Counted from the stretch's first letter, positions 35,877-45,412 are shown. The stretch: 64,000 bases of DNA from Muricoccus pecuniae (GCF_014199205.1 NZ_JACIJD010000013.1:106134-170133), one strand, 5' to 3'. Numbers and translations are program-made. Notes: generated from the sequence alone by a model not told the origin.

Positions 35877-37094
35877 ATGCCGCGCCGACCCATCATCGCC
35901 CTCCTGCTCCTGGCCGCCCTGCCGGCCGCCGCGGAGGAGGGCGCGCGGCCGGACGGGCTGGGATGGAAGGGACCGGTCCCCGAGCTCCGGCTGGGCGGCG
36001 GCGACTTCACCCTCTCCCCCACCCTGCGCCTGGACGCCGATGGCGGCTCCTTCTTCGGGCAGGACGAGCCCGGCGGCTACCGCAGCGGGGTGAACCTGCG
36101 CCGCGGCCGCGTCGGCGTGACGGGGACGGTGCTGCGCGACATTACCCTCGACGTCACCTACGATTTCGGCGGCTCCAATCCCCGGGACTACGGCTACCTC
36201 TACGAGGCGCAGCTCGCCTATGTCGGCATCCCCGGCCTCGCCCTCCGCGCCGGCTCCTTCAAGCTGCAGCACCTGCCGGAATACGCCGCCTCCTCCTTCG
36301 ACGTGCTCTTCATGGAGCGCGCGGCAATCAGCAACGTCGTGGCCAGCCTCGCCTCGGGCAGCGCGCGGCTGGCTGTGGGGGCGGAGGCGAACGGGGCGCT
36401 CGGCGGGGAGGGGGCGCGGTGGAATGCGAGCGCCTATGCCACGGGGGGCACCACCTCCAGCCCCGATGACGGGCGCCAGCGCGGGCTCGCGGCCCGGGCC
36501 GTGGTGCTGGCCCTGGGCCGCCCGGAGCTGCAGCTCCAGATCGGCGCCGATGTGTCGGCGCAGTTCCGCCCGGGGACGAGCCCCGGCCCGGAGAGCGTGC
36601 GCCTGCGCGACTATCCCGAGCTACGCGTGGACACCCGCCGCTTCCTCGACAGCGGGGCGATCGAGGCGGAGGGCGCCTGGGCCGCCGGGCCCGAGATCGC
36701 CGGCCGCATCGGGCCGCTCTATGCCGAGGCGGTGTGGCAGCGGGTGAGCGTGGACGCCGCCGAGGGCGGGAACCGGCGCTTCGAGGGATGGTACGCCCAG
36801 GCCGCCCTGCCTCTGTTCGGGAAGCCGCGCGAGCGGTCCGACCGCCAGGCGATCTGGAGGCGGCCGAGCGCCGCCGACGACCGGGGCGCGCTGGAGCTCG
36901 CCACGCGCTACAGCACCGTGGACCTGCGGGACGGTGCGCGGGGCGCCCGGCAATCGATCTGGAGCGTCGGCCTGACCTGGTTCCCGACGGAGCGGCTGCG
37001 CCTGGGTGTGCAGTACGAGAACGGCACCACGGGGCTGTCCGGCCCCGACCGGGACTTCCAGGCCGTCGGCTTCCGCGCCGCCTTCAACCTCTAG
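35877..37094 (+). CDS. OprP/OprO-like phosphate-selective porin
   Basis: A 405-aa outer-membrane beta-barrel with signal peptide (MPRRPIIALLLLAALPAAAEE). Features of the OprP/O family include the N-terminal RLGGGDFTLSPTLRLDADGG, YLYEAQLAYVGIPGLALRAGSFKLQHLPEYAASSFDVLFMERA and the closing strand LRLGVQYENG...AFNL ending in Leu. ATG 35877 has AGGAGA 7 nt upstream; an upstream ATG at 35820 would spoil the signal peptide. The specific solute is not certain from sequence. Confidence 0.87.
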   Translation: MPRRPIIALLLLAALPAAAEEGARPDGLGWKGPVPELRLGGGDFTLSPTLRLDADGGSFFGQDEPGGYRSGVNLRRGRVGVTGTVLRDITLDVTYDFGGSNPRDYGYLYEAQLAYVGIPGLALRAGSFKLQHLPEYAASSFDVLFMERAAISNVVASLASGSARLAVGAEANGALGGEGARWNASAYATGGTTSSPDDGRQRGLAARAVVLALGRPELQLQIGADVSAQFRPGTSPGPESVRLRDYPELRVDTRRFLDSGAIEAEGAWAAGPEIAGRIGPLYAEAVWQRVSVDAAEGGNRRFEGWYAQAALPLFGKPRERSDRQAIWRRPSAADDRGALELATRYSTVDLRDGARGARQSIWSVGLTWFPTERLRLGVQYENGTTGLSGPDRDFQAVGFRAAFNL

Positions 37095-37125
37095 GCGCTG
37101 GCCAGGGCGGCTGGCGGCCGCCCGA

Positions 37126-37144
37126 GGGCGGCTAGCAGCCGCCC
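37126..37144 (-). terminator. Hairpin over the eipB stop codon
   Basis: GGGCGGCT (37126-37133) pairs with AGCCGCCC (37137-37144) around AGC. The TAG stop of the minus-strand gene (37132-37134) lies at the tip. No T-tract is present, so termination is inferred. Confidence 0.4.
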
Positions 37145-38010
37145 GGGACCGCCTCCAGCGTCTCCAGCTTCCCGTTCACGGCGAACTCGCCGAAATCCAT
37201 GTTCAGCTCGTCCGCCACGCCGTTGGCGTAGTAGCGCAGCCCCACCTCGTAGTCCGGGGAGGAGGCGCCGCCGCCCTTGCTGTCCTTGCCGAAGAAGGCG
37301 ATGCGCATCCGGCCGCTGCCCTGGTTCGCCAGCAGGGGGAAACGCGGCTGCGCCTCCGCCTCGGCCCGCCAGGGGGAGAGGACGGTGGTGCTCTCCTGCG
37401 CGCCGTCCTCGCTCGTGCCGTCCATCAGGGGCACGTTGAGCAGGCGCTGGGAGCCGCGGGCGGCCTCGATGGCGCGGATGGTGTGGGCCATGGGCAGCAG
37501 CGTGCCGGCGGGCAGGGCCTCCTGCGCCGCGCGGGGCTGCTCGTAATTCGCGACCCCCGTGCCGTCGGGCTGGAGGGTGGCCTCGCCGGTGATGCGGTTG
37601 CTCACCGCCCCCGCCGTCATCTGCGTGAGGGAGAAGCGCAGGCGCTTGCCGTCCTTGCTCTCCCAGGTCGCGTAGTCCGAGGCGGTCTCGAGCGTCTGAC
37701 CGTCCCGGTCCTGCAGGCGCATGGTCAGGCGCTGGCGGCTGGCCCAGCCGTCGCAGGCGTCCAGCACCTCGAAGAGCATCACCCCCTCGGCCCGCGCCAC
37801 GTCCGAATTGTCCCGCGCCTTGTCGAAGGACAGGCGATACGCCGCCCGGTGGGCCGCCATGGCCTCCGAGCCCGGCAGGGCGGCCGGGGCCTGGGTGGCA
37901 GCGGCGGCGGGCGCGGCGGTGGGGGCGGCAGTCTGGGCGGGCGCCGGGCCGGCGAGGGCCAGGGCCGTGCCCAGGGAGACGGTGGCGGCGAGGAAGGAGC
38001 GCAGGCGCAT
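37132..38010 (-). CDS. eipB: DUF1849/EipB-like periplasmic envelope-integrity protein
   Basis: A 292-aa exported protein (signal peptide MRLRSFLAATVSLGTALALAGPAPAQ, then an Ala/Pro/Thr-rich spacer). It follows the alphaproteobacterial EipB pattern: HRAAYRLSFDKARDNSDVARAEG, VLDACDGWASRQRLTMRLQD and SPDYEVGLRYYANGVADELNMDFGEFAVNGKLETLE. EipB is a beta-spiral periplasmic protein needed for envelope stability in Brucella. The only two mature cysteines are Cys86 and Cys292, the very last residue, matching the known intramolecular disulfide. ATG 38010 has AAGG 7 nt upstream. Confidence 0.88.
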   Translation of the reverse strand: MRLRSFLAATVSLGTALALAGPAPAQTAAPTAAPAAAATQAPAALPGSEAMAAHRAAYRLSFDKARDNSDVARAEGVMLFEVLDACDGWASRQRLTMRLQDRDGQTLETASDYATWESKDGKRLRFSLTQMTAGAVSNRITGEATLQPDGTGVANYEQPRAAQEALPAGTLLPMAHTIRAIEAARGSQRLLNVPLMDGTSEDGAQESTTVLSPWRAEAEAQPRFPLLANQGSGRMRIAFFGKDSKGGGASSPDYEVGLRYYANGVADELNMDFGEFAVNGKLETLEAVPGGC

Positions 38011-38038
38011 CGAGGAGCCTTTCCGGTTCGCCCCTGAC

Positions 38039-39871
38039 TTAGGCGCTCTTGCCCGCCGTTGCACCCTTGGCCGCATCCTTGGCGGCCGCATCCTTCGCGG
38101 GCGGAACGTCCGGCTTCAGGAACAGCTCCTTCCAGCGGGAGGGCTCGATGGGGGCGGGGGCGCCCATCATCAGGTCCTCGGCCCCCTGGTTCAGCGGGAA
38201 GAGCGTGACCTCGCGGATGTTCGGCTCGTCGGCCAGCAGCATCACCATGCGGTCGATGCCCGGCGCCGAGCCGCCATGGGGCGGGGCGCCGTAGCGGAAG
38301 GCGTTCAGCATGCCGCCGAAGCGCGCCTCCACCTCATCCGCCGAGTAGCCCGCGATCTCGAAGGCGCGGATCATGATGTCCGGCCGGTGGTTGCGGATGG
38401 CGCCCGAGGACAGCTCGATGCCGTTGCAGACGATGTCGTACTGGTACGCCTTGATGTCGAGCGGGTTCATGGAGTTCAGTGCCTCCAGCCCGCCCTGCGG
38501 CATGGAGAAGGGGTTGTGGCTGAAGTCGATGCCGCCCGGCTTCTCCTCGCTCTCCTCGTACATCGGGAAGTCGACGATCCAGCAGAAGCGGAAGGCGCCC
38601 TTCTCGATGAGGTCCAGCTCGTTGCCGAGGCGCGTGCGCACGGCGCCGGCGAACTTCTGGGCGTCCTCCTTCTTGCCGGCGGCAAAGAACACCGCGTCCC
38701 CGGTCTGCAAGCCGCAGGCGGCGCGGATGGCCTCTACGCGGTCGGCCTCCAGGTTCTTGGCGATCGGGCCCTTGGCGCCGTCGGCGGCGAACTGGATGTA
38801 GCCGAGGCCGCCCGCGCCCTGCTCGCGCGCCCACTCGTTCAGCTTGTCGAAGAAGCCGCGGGGCTTGTCGGCCGCGCCCGGGGCCGGGATGGCGCGCACG
38901 ATGCCGCCTGAGGCCGCAATCTTCGCGAAGAGGCCGAAGCCGCTGTTCGCGAAGTGCTGCGTGACATCCGTGATCTTGATGGGGTTGCGCAGGTCCGGCT
39001 TGTCCGAGCCGTATTCGAGCATGGCCGTGTCATAGGCGATGCGCGGGAAGGGCGCGGGGGTCACGGTGCGGCCGCCGCCGAACTCCTCGAACACACCGTG
39101 CATCACCGGCTCGATCGCGGCGAAGACGTCCTCCTGCGTCACGAAGCTCATCTCGAAGTCGAGCTGGTAGAACTCGCCGGGCGAGCGGTCGGCCCGCGCG
39201 GCCTCGTCGCGGAAGCAGGGGGCGATCTGGAAGTAGCGGTCAAAGCCCGCGACCATGGCGAGCTGCTTGAACATCTGCGGCGCCTGGGGAAGCGCGTAGA
39301 ACTTGCCCGGATGCAGGCGGGAGGGGACGAGGAAGTCCCGCGCGCCCTCGGGGGAGGATGCCGTCAGCAGCGGCGTCTGGAACTCGGTGAAGCCCTGATC
39401 GATCATGCGGCGGCGGATGGAGGCGATCACGCCCGAGCGCAGCATGAGGTTGCGGTGCTGCTTCTCCCGCCGGAGGTCGAGGAAGCGGTAGCGCAGCCGC
39501 AGCTCCTCCGGGAACTCCTGGTCGCCCGCCACCTGGATCGGCAGAACCTCGGCCGCGGACTGGACGAGGAGCTCGGCCACGCGCAGCTCCACCTCGCCCG
39601 TCGGCAGCTTCGGGTTCACCGTCGCGGCCTCGCGCGCCACCACCTGCCCGGTGACGGTGATCACGCTCTCCGGGCGCAGGTTGTCCGCCGCCTCGAAGAC
39701 GGGCGATCCGGCGGGGACCACGCACTGGGTCAGGCCGTAATGGTCGCGCAGGTCGATGAAGAGCAGCCCGCCATGGTCGCGCTTGCGGTGCACCCAGCCG
39801 GAGAGCCGGACGGTCTTGCCGGCATCGGCGGCGCGGAGCGCGCCGCAGTTATGGGTGCGATAGGCGTGCAT
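38039..39871 (-). CDS. aspS: Aspartyl-tRNA synthetase
   Basis: A 610-aa class IIb synthetase of the bacterial type: N-terminal OB fold ([26 protein letters not shown]), motif 2 ([25 protein letters not shown]), the GAD insertion domain and motif 3 ([22 protein letters not shown]). An Ala/Lys-rich tail of about 20 residues follows. Whether it also charges tRNA-Asn is not decidable here. Start ATG 39871 ([12 protein letters not shown]) is the family N-terminus. Confidence 0.97.
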   Translation of the reverse strand: MHAYRTHNCGALRAADAGKTVRLSGWVHRKRDHGGLLFIDLRDHYGLTQCVVPAGSPVFEAADNLRPESVITVTGQVVAREAATVNPKLPTGEVELRVAELLVQSAAEVLPIQVAGDQEFPEELRLRYRFLDLRREKQHRNLMLRSGVIASIRRRMIDQGFTEFQTPLLTASSPEGARDFLVPSRLHPGKFYALPQAPQMFKQLAMVAGFDRYFQIAPCFRDEAARADRSPGEFYQLDFEMSFVTQEDVFAAIEPVMHGVFEEFGGGRTVTPAPFPRIAYDTAMLEYGSDKPDLRNPIKITDVTQHFANSGFGLFAKIAASGGIVRAIPAPGAADKPRGFFDKLNEWAREQGAGGLGYIQFAADGAKGPIAKNLEADRVEAIRAACGLQTGDAVFFAAGKKEDAQKFAGAVRTRLGNELDLIEKGAFRFCWIVDFPMYEESEEKPGGIDFSHNPFSMPQGGLEALNSMNPLDIKAYQYDIVCNGIELSSGAIRNHRPDIMIRAFEIAGYSADEVEARFGGMLNAFRYGAPPHGGSAPGIDRMVMLLADEPNIREVTLFPLNQGAEDLMMGAPAPIEPSRWKELFLKPDVPPAKDAAAKDAAKGATAGKSA

Positions 39872-39955
39872 GGGGCGGGGAACCTGGGCTGGAACTCGTT
39901 CGGGGCGGCAAGAGGGGCAGGCGGCCCCCCGCTGTCAACCCTCCCGGCCCGCCCG

Positions 39956-40648
39956 TCAGGCCCGCCCGGCCGTGTCCACCAGCAGCAGCGGGTCCACCTT
40001 CAGCTTCGCCAGGGCCCGGTGCCACTTCGCGTCCTGGTCCTCCTCGGTGAAGAGGATGGCCTCGTCGGGGGAGACGGAGAGCCAGGCGTTGTGGGCGATC
40101 TCGCTCTCCAGCTGGCCCGGGCCCCAGCCGGCATAGCCGAGGGCCAGCAGCCCCTGGCGCGGCCCGCCACCGCCCGCGATGGCCTTGAGGATGTCCACGC
40201 TGGCCGTGAGGGCGAAGCCGCCCTCCACCGTCAGGCTGCCCTCGCTCGACCAGTCCCCGGTGTGCAGCACGAAGCCGCGCCCCCCCTCCACCGGCCCGCC
40301 GGCATGGAGACGGATGCGCCGCTGGGGCGGGACAGGGGTGACTTCGAGCTGCTTCAGCAGCTCGTCGAAGGTGAGGTTCTCGATGGCGCGGTTGATCACG
40401 ATGCCCATCGCGCCCTCGGAGGAATGGGCGCAGAGGCAGATCACGCTCCGGGCGAAGCGCGGGTCCTCCATGCTCGGCATGGCGATGAGGATCTGGCCGC
40501 CGAGCCAGCCCTCCTCCGCCGGGCCGGGGCGGGCCATGCGGGAGAGCTGGATGGGGGATGCTCCCTCCTCCATCTCCTCCTGCTCGAACTCATCCTCTTC
40601 CTCAAAAGAGGGCGGGAGAGGGGCCTTGTCCTTCGGGCGCCTGGTCAT
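39956..40648 (-). CDS. YqgE/AlgH-family protein (UPF0301)
   Basis: A 230-aa protein with the conserved UPF0301 core GWLGGQILIAMPSMEDPRFARSVICLCAHSSEGAMGIVINR, HAGGPVEGGRGFVLHTGDW and LALGYAGWGPGQLESEIAHNAWL. Function is unknown across bacteria despite wide conservation. An acidic N-terminal extension (FEEEDEFEQEEMEEG) precedes the core and is longer than usual. ATG 40648 was chosen as the first start after the divergent peroxiredoxin leader region. Confidence 0.93.
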   Translation of the reverse strand: MTRRPKDKAPLPPSFEEEDEFEQEEMEEGASPIQLSRMARPGPAEEGWLGGQILIAMPSMEDPRFARSVICLCAHSSEGAMGIVINRAIENLTFDELLKQLEVTPVPPQRRIRLHAGGPVEGGRGFVLHTGDWSSEGSLTVEGGFALTASVDILKAIAGGGGPRQGLLALGYAGWGPGQLESEIAHNAWLSVSPDEAILFTEEDQDAKWHRALAKLKVDPLLLVDTAGRA

Positions 40649-40813
40649 CCGGCGAAGATGGAGTGCGCGCCTGTGCGCTGCAACCCGGTCGCGACGCGCG
40701 GCGCCGGTCGCGGCGCCCCGCCGCCTGCCGCGGCGAAACGGAGGGCGGAGAGGCCCGTTGACAGCCGGGCGAAACGGGCGCCGAAACTGCCGCCCCATCC
40801 CCCGAGGACCCCC

Positions 40814-41296
40814 ATGACGATCCAGACCGGCGACACCATCCCCTCCGTCAAGCTCATGCAGGCCGGTGCCGAGGGGCCTCAGGAGGTGGATAGTGCCGAG
40901 GTTCTCGGCTCCGGCACCGCGGTGCTGTTCGGCGTGCCCGGCGCCTTCACCCCCACCTGCTCGGCCAAGCACCTGCCCGGTTTCGTGCAGCAGGCGGCCG
41001 CGCTGAAGGCCAAGGGAGTGGGCACGGTGGCCTGCGTGGCGGTGAACGACGCCTTTGTGATGCAGGCCTGGGGCAAGGACCAGGGCGTGGAGGACCAGGT
41101 GCTGATGCTGGCCGACGGCTCGGCCAACTTCATCAAGGCCCTCGGCCTGGAGCAGGACCTGACCGCCCGCGGCCTGGGCGTCCGGGCGCAGCGCTTCGCC
41201 ATGATCCTCAAGGACGGCAAGGTGACCTATGTCGGGGTCGAGCAGCCCGGCGCCTTCGATGTGAGCAGCGCCGAAACGGTGCTGGCAAAGCTGTGA
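40814..41296 (+). CDS. Peroxiredoxin (Prx5/AhpE-like, glutathione/thioredoxin type)
   Basis: A 160-aa one-domain peroxiredoxin with the peroxidatic Cys in the family motif GVPGAFTPTCSAKHLPGF. It reduces hydroperoxides in the cytosol. ATG 40814 is preceded by a modest GAGG. A 90-aa gene starts inside its stop codon (GTGA overlap), so the two are coupled. Confidence 0.94.
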   Translation: MTIQTGDTIPSVKLMQAGAEGPQEVDSAEVLGSGTAVLFGVPGAFTPTCSAKHLPGFVQQAAALKAKGVGTVACVAVNDAFVMQAWGKDQGVEDQVLMLADGSANFIKALGLEQDLTARGLGVRAQRFAMILKDGKVTYVGVEQPGAFDVSSAETVLAKL

Positions 41297-41565
41297 CGAA
41301 CCCGGCGCAATGGGGCCTGTTCGCCTGGCAGGCGGGCTGGGTCTTCACCCTCCACAGCCTCAACATGATGGCCAAGCCTGACGGGGCCGGGGCGGAGCTG
41401 ACCCGGCTGGCCCTGGAGAAGCAGAAGGCCTTCTCCGACGGCTGGTTCGCCGCCGGCCGCGCCGCGATGCAGGGGGCGGACCCGGCCGCGGTGATGGCCG
41501 CCGCCGCCCGCCCGGCCCAGCGCCGCGTCTCGGCCAACCTGCGCGCGCTCCGCCGCAAGGGCTGA
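41293..41565 (+). CDS. Hypothetical 90-aa protein coupled to peroxiredoxin
   Basis: A 90-aa protein beginning at GTG 41293, overlapping the peroxiredoxin TGA. It has an amphipathic N-terminal half (WGLFAWQAGWVFTLHSLNMMAKP) and a helix-rich basic C-terminus (RRVSANLRALRRKG). The pattern resembles short phasin-like or DUF proteins of alphaproteobacteria, but I cannot name the family. The overlap with a conserved gene makes real expression likely. Confidence 0.7.
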   Translation: MTNPAQWGLFAWQAGWVFTLHSLNMMAKPDGAGAELTRLALEKQKAFSDGWFAAGRAAMQGADPAAVMAAAARPAQRRVSANLRALRRKG

Positions 41566-41622
41566 GGCGCAACCCGCTTCCCCTCCCGGCGCTTGATCCG
41601 GCTTCGGGAAGGGAGCGGCGGG

Positions 41623-42390
41623 ATGGTGCTTCAGGGCAAGCGGGCCTTCGTCACGGGGGCTGATTCGGGCATCGGCCAGGCCATCGCCGTCGCCTTCGCG
41701 CGGGCGGGGGCCGATGTCGCCGTCACCTTCCACACGGACGAGGCCGGGGCGGGCGAGACGGCGCGGCGCATCGAATCCGCCGGGCGCCGGGCCTTCGTGA
41801 CGCAGTTGGACGTGATGGATTCAGGGGCGGTGAACGCCGCCTTCGAGGCCGCGCGCGGCGCGCTGGGCGGGCTGGACATCCTGGTGAACAACGCCGGCAA
41901 GGGCATGGGCGGGAAAAAGCCCGTGGCCGAGCTGTCGGACGAGGACGCGGAGGTGGTGATCCGCACGAACCTCCTCGGCCCCCTCTGGTGCTGCCGCGCC
42001 TTCCTCCGGGGCGATCCGGCGGAGGGGAGCAAGATCATCACCGTCTCCTCCGTCGCCCAGCACCTGCCCACGGACGGCAGCGCACCCTACGGTATGTCCA
42101 AGGCGGGGGTCGGATCGCTCATCCGCAGCCTCTCGGTGGAGCTGGCGCCGCGGAAGATCAACGTGGTCGGCATCGCCCCCGGGCTGATCCAGACGCCGAT
42201 GACCGAGGAGCGGCTGGAGGACCCGGCCAAGCGCGAGGCCTCCTTCAAGGAAATTCCCTGGCACCGCGCCGGCCAGCCGGAGGAGATCGCCAAGCTCGCC
42301 CTCTTCCTCGCGGGCTCGGACGCCGAATACATCACGGGCCAGACGATCGTGATGGATGGCGGGCTGACGATGAACTGGGGCGGCGCCTAG
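41623..42390 (+). CDS. SDR-family oxidoreductase
   Basis: A 255-aa classical SDR with cofactor motif VTGADSGIGQAIA, NNAG (LVNNAGKGMG), catalytic Ser in TVSSVAQH and YGMSK, and the closing ITGQTIVMDGG typical of glucose 1-dehydrogenase-like enzymes. ATG 41623 follows a GGGAG-rich leader. Its stop overlaps by 4 nt the end of the convergent thioesterase gene. Substrate unknown. Confidence 0.92.
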   Translation: MVLQGKRAFVTGADSGIGQAIAVAFARAGADVAVTFHTDEAGAGETARRIESAGRRAFVTQLDVMDSGAVNAAFEAARGALGGLDILVNNAGKGMGGKKPVAELSDEDAEVVIRTNLLGPLWCCRAFLRGDPAEGSKIITVSSVAQHLPTDGSAPYGMSKAGVGSLIRSLSVELAPRKINVVGIAPGLIQTPMTEERLEDPAKREASFKEIPWHRAGQPEEIAKLALFLAGSDAEYITGQTIVMDGGLTMNWGGA

Positions 42391-42812
42391 CCGAGGGGGG
42401 AATCGGCCGGCACGCCCTCCGGCCGGTTGCTGCCGCTGCGCCAGCGATGGGTACCGGAGCCGAAGGCGATCACCGTGCCATCAGGCCCGAGGACCTCGGT
42501 GCGGGTGAAGAAGATGTTGCGCCCGGCGGTGACGACGCGGCCCTCCGCCACGATCCGCCCCTCCGTCACCTGGCCGGTGAAGCGCGTGTCGAGGTCCAGC
42601 GTGACGGCGCGGCGGACATGGCCGGGCACCGTGCAGAACAGCCCGGCATAGCCCCCGGCCTGGTCGATGAGGGAGAGCAGCACGCCCCCGTGCAGCACGC
42701 CGCTGCGGTTGTGGTGCCGCTTCTCCACCAAGAGGGCGAGGCGGGCGAAGCCGTCCCGCCACTCGTCCACGGTGATGCCGATCAGGTCGTGAAAGGGGGC
42801 GCTGTCATCCAT
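42387..42812 (-). CDS. PaaI-family hotdog thioesterase
   Basis: A 141-aa hotdog protein with RSGVLHGGVLLSLIDQAGGYAG as the active-site helix region, then VTLDLDTRFTGQVTEGRIVAEGRVVTAGRNIFFTRTEV. It should hydrolyse acyl-CoA substrates. It is the second such thioesterase in the window and is not closely similar to the one at 34700. It lies 18 nt ahead of the motA end but on its own reading context. Confidence 0.9.
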   Translation of the reverse strand: MDDSAPFHDLIGITVDEWRDGFARLALLVEKRHHNRSGVLHGGVLLSLIDQAGGYAGLFCTVPGHVRRAVTLDLDTRFTGQVTEGRIVAEGRVVTAGRNIFFTRTEVLGPDGTVIAFGSGTHRWRSGSNRPEGVPADSPLG

Positions 42813-42830
42813 GCCCCAGCCTGCCGCGGA

Positions 42831-43697
42831 TCAGGCGATCTGCAAATCCTGCAGCACCGCCTCCAGCTCCTGGAAGGTGGGCATGTAGGCCGAGGGAGCC
42901 ATCTTGCGCCCCGTCTCCACCGAAACCTGCGGCGCGTTGCCGTGGAGATGGGCGACGAGCACGGCGCGGATCACCTCGAAATACTTGCACTCCTCGTCGA
43001 CGATGCCCTTCAGCCGCGCCGCCATCGGCCCCATCAGCCCGTAGGCGAGAAGCACGCCGAGGAAGGTGCCCACCAGCGCGCCGCCGATCATGCCGCCGAG
43101 CACGGCGGGCGGCTGGTCGATCGAAGCCATGGTCTTGATGACGCCGAGCACCGCGGCGACGATGCCCAGCGCCGGCAGTGCGTCCGCGATATTCTGGATG
43201 GCGTGGGAGGGGTGCATCTCCTCCTCCTTCATCTTCTTCAGCTCCCGCGCCATCACGTCCTCGATCTGGTGCGGGTCGTCGGCGTTCATGCCGACCATGC
43301 GAAGGTAGTCGCAGATCATGGCGACGGCCTCGTGGTTCCCTTTGATCTTGGGGAACTTGTTGAAGGCCGGGCTCTCGTCCGGCTTCTCGATATGCGCCTC
43401 CAGCGCCATCGCGCCCTTCGTCTGCACGAGGCGGACGAACCAGTAGAGAAGCGACAGCATCTCCACGTAGTCCTGCTTGTGGAAGCGCGCGCCCTTGAAG
43501 ATCTTCCCGAAGCCGCCGAGCGTGTGCTTCACGTCGTGCATCGAGTTGGACATGATGAAGGCGCCGATCGCCGCGCCGCCGATCATCAGCGCCTCATAAG
43601 GCAGCGACTTGAGGATGATCCCGAACTTGCCGCCCGCGATGGTGTAGCCGCCGAAAACGGTGACGAGCAGGAAGACGAAGCCGATGATGGTCGTCAC
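42831..43697 (-). CDS. motA: Flagellar motor stator protein MotA
   Basis: A 288-aa inner-membrane stator subunit with four membrane segments: two near the N-terminus (TTIIGFVFLLVTVFGGYTIAG, LPYEALMIGGAAIGAFIM) and two around residues 165-220 (ADALPALGIVAAVLGVIKTM, MIGGALVGTFLGVLLAYGLMGPMAARL). The cytoplasmic loop holds the conserved charged residues. It overlaps motB by 4 nt and lies downstream of it, the reverse of the usual motA-motB order. No other flagellar gene is in the window. Confidence 0.94.
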   Translation of the reverse strand: MTTIIGFVFLLVTVFGGYTIAGGKFGIILKSLPYEALMIGGAAIGAFIMSNSMHDVKHTLGGFGKIFKGARFHKQDYVEMLSLLYWFVRLVQTKGAMALEAHIEKPDESPAFNKFPKIKGNHEAVAMICDYLRMVGMNADDPHQIEDVMARELKKMKEEEMHPSHAIQNIADALPALGIVAAVLGVIKTMASIDQPPAVLGGMIGGALVGTFLGVLLAYGLMGPMAARLKGIVDEECKYFEVIRAVLVAHLHGNAPQVSVETGRKMAPSAYMPTFQELEAVLQDLQIA

Positions 43698-44737
43698 GGT
43701 GCGGCATTCCTCGTGTTCTCCCGCAGGAGAAGAATGGAGACCCGCCGGTTGGCGGGGTTCTGCGGATCATTGGCCAGGAGAGGCTCGCGCTCGGCGAGGC
43801 CGGCCACGCTGCGGACCCGGAATTCGGCCACGCCGCCCTCCACCAGCAGGCGCCGGGTGACGTTCGCCCGCTCGGTCGAGAGATCCCAGTTGGAGCGGGC
43901 CCCCGGGCGGAACGGCGTGGCATCGGTGTGGCCGCTGATGGAAACCGCGTTGGGCACGCGGTTGATCACCCCGGCGACCTTCGCCAGCAGCGCGCGGGCC
44001 TTCTCCCCGGGCGCGCTGCCGCCGAGGGCGAACATGGGCTGGCGCTCGGCATCCATGAGCTGGATCCGCAGCCCCTCCGGCACCTGCTCCACCTGAAGCT
44101 GCTTGGCGAGCTCGGCCAGGGCGGGGTCGTCGCGCACGGCGGCGCGGATGTTCTCCGCCATCGCCTCCAGCGCCGCGCGCTCGCGCTTCTCGTGCTCCTC
44201 GCGCAGCGCCTCGGCGGTGGCCTTCGCCAGGTCCACGCCGTCCTTGCCCTCGGCCTTCCCCTCGGCCCTGCCCTCCGCGGCGCCGCCCGCGCCCTCGGCG
44301 CGGCTGGCCATCAGGCGGGTGGGGGTGGCGGTCTCGTCGTCGCCCTTGGGGCCCTCGCGCTTCTCGGTGGCGGAGGCCGGCGTGTCGCTGTCGTCCTCCT
44401 CGAGGTCGAAGACCACGGGGCGCGGCCCGGTCTCCAGCCGCGCGGAGGAGGCGTCCGAGGAGACCTGGCCCTCGGAGTTCGGCGTGCGGCCCCCGAAGGG
44501 CTGGCCGGAGCCGCTGGGGCGCTGCCCCATGACGTTGGTCGGGTTGAAGTAGTCGGCGAGGCCGCGCCGCTGCTCCTCCGTCGTGGCATTGAGCAGCCAC
44601 ATCAGGAGGAAGAACGCCATCATCGCCGTGACGAAGTCGGCATAGGCGACCTTCCAGGCGCCGCCATGGTGGCCGCCCTCCCCGCCCTCCTCCTTCTTGA
44701 TGACGATGGTGACGCCTTCGCCCTTGCCTTTTGCCAC
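43694..44737 (-). CDS. motB: Flagellar motor stator protein MotB
   Basis: A 347-aa protein with one membrane helix and the proton-binding Asp in WKVAYADFVTAMMAFFLLMWLL, followed by a long charged linker (about residues 75-195). The C-terminal OmpA-like peptidoglycan-binding domain shows VISISGHTDATPF-type and NWDLSTERANVTRRLLVEGG motifs (here AVSISGHTDATPF). The N-terminus is Lys/Gly/His-rich. It is the first gene of the motB-motA pair. Confidence 0.95.
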   Translation of the reverse strand: MAKGKGEGVTIVIKKEEGGEGGHHGGAWKVAYADFVTAMMAFFLLMWLLNATTEEQRRGLADYFNPTNVMGQRPSGSGQPFGGRTPNSEGQVSSDASSARLETGPRPVVFDLEEDDSDTPASATEKREGPKGDDETATPTRLMASRAEGAGGAAEGRAEGKAEGKDGVDLAKATAEALREEHEKRERAALEAMAENIRAAVRDDPALAELAKQLQVEQVPEGLRIQLMDAERQPMFALGGSAPGEKARALLAKVAGVINRVPNAVSISGHTDATPFRPGARSNWDLSTERANVTRRLLVEGGVAEFRVRSVAGLAEREPLLANDPQNPANRRVSILLLRENTRNAAP

Positions 44738-44803
44738 GGCCCCGCACCCGCTGATCGGATGCAGGGTGCAGCCCCCGCGTTAAGGCCGGGTTGATCGCCC
44801 GGA

Positions 44804-45412
44804 TTAATCGGGCAGGCAGGCGGCGGAGAGCAGGCGGAAGGCGGCGGCGCGGTGGCTGATCGCGTGCTTCCGGGCGGGGTCCATCTCGGCGAAGGTCTGC
44901 GACTCGCCCGATGGCACGAACATCGGGTCGTAGCCGAAGCCCGCCGCCCCGCGCGGGGGCCAGACCCATTCGCCATGCGCCTCGCCGAGGAAGGACTCCA
45001 CATGGCCGTCCGGCCAGGCGAGGACGAGGGCGCAGGAGAACCAGGCCCGGCGGTCCCGCGCGTGGCGGGCCAGGCGCTCCACCTTCGCCATGGCGGCGGC
45101 GTAGTCGCGCGTGCCGTCGGGCTTCTCGGCCCAGTCGGCGGTGTAGACCCCCGGCGCACCGTCCAGCGCGGCGACGGAGAAGCCGGAGTCGTCGGCCAGC
45201 GAGACCATGCCGCTCGCCTTCGCGGCCGCCCGCGCCTTCAGCGTCGCATTGCCGATGAAGCTCGTCTCCGTCTCCTCCGGCACGGGCAGGCCCAGCTCGC
45301 CGGCCGTCACCACCTCGATCCCGTGCCCGGCCAGCAGCGCCGCCACCTCCCGCGCCTTGCCGGCATTGTGGGTGGCGAGGAGGAGCCGCCCCTCCGACAG
45401 CCGGCGGCTCAC
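44804..45412 (-). CDS. rdgB: dITP/XTP pyrophosphatase (RdgB/HAM1)
   Basis: A 202-aa HAM1-like enzyme that removes non-canonical purine NTPs. Motifs: [18 protein letters not shown] at the N-terminus, [41 protein letters not shown] and [10 protein letters not shown]...[11 protein letters not shown]. It overlaps rph by 4 nt, the standard rph-rdgB operon of many bacteria. Confidence 0.96.
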   Translation of the reverse strand: MSRRLSEGRLLLATHNAGKAREVAALLAGHGIEVVTAGELGLPVPEETETSFIGNATLKARAAAKASGMVSLADDSGFSVAALDGAPGVYTADWAEKPDGTRDYAAAMAKVERLARHARDRRAWFSCALVLAWPDGHVESFLGEAHGEWVWPPRGAAGFGYDPMFVPSGESQTFAEMDPARKHAISHRAAAFRLLSAACLPD

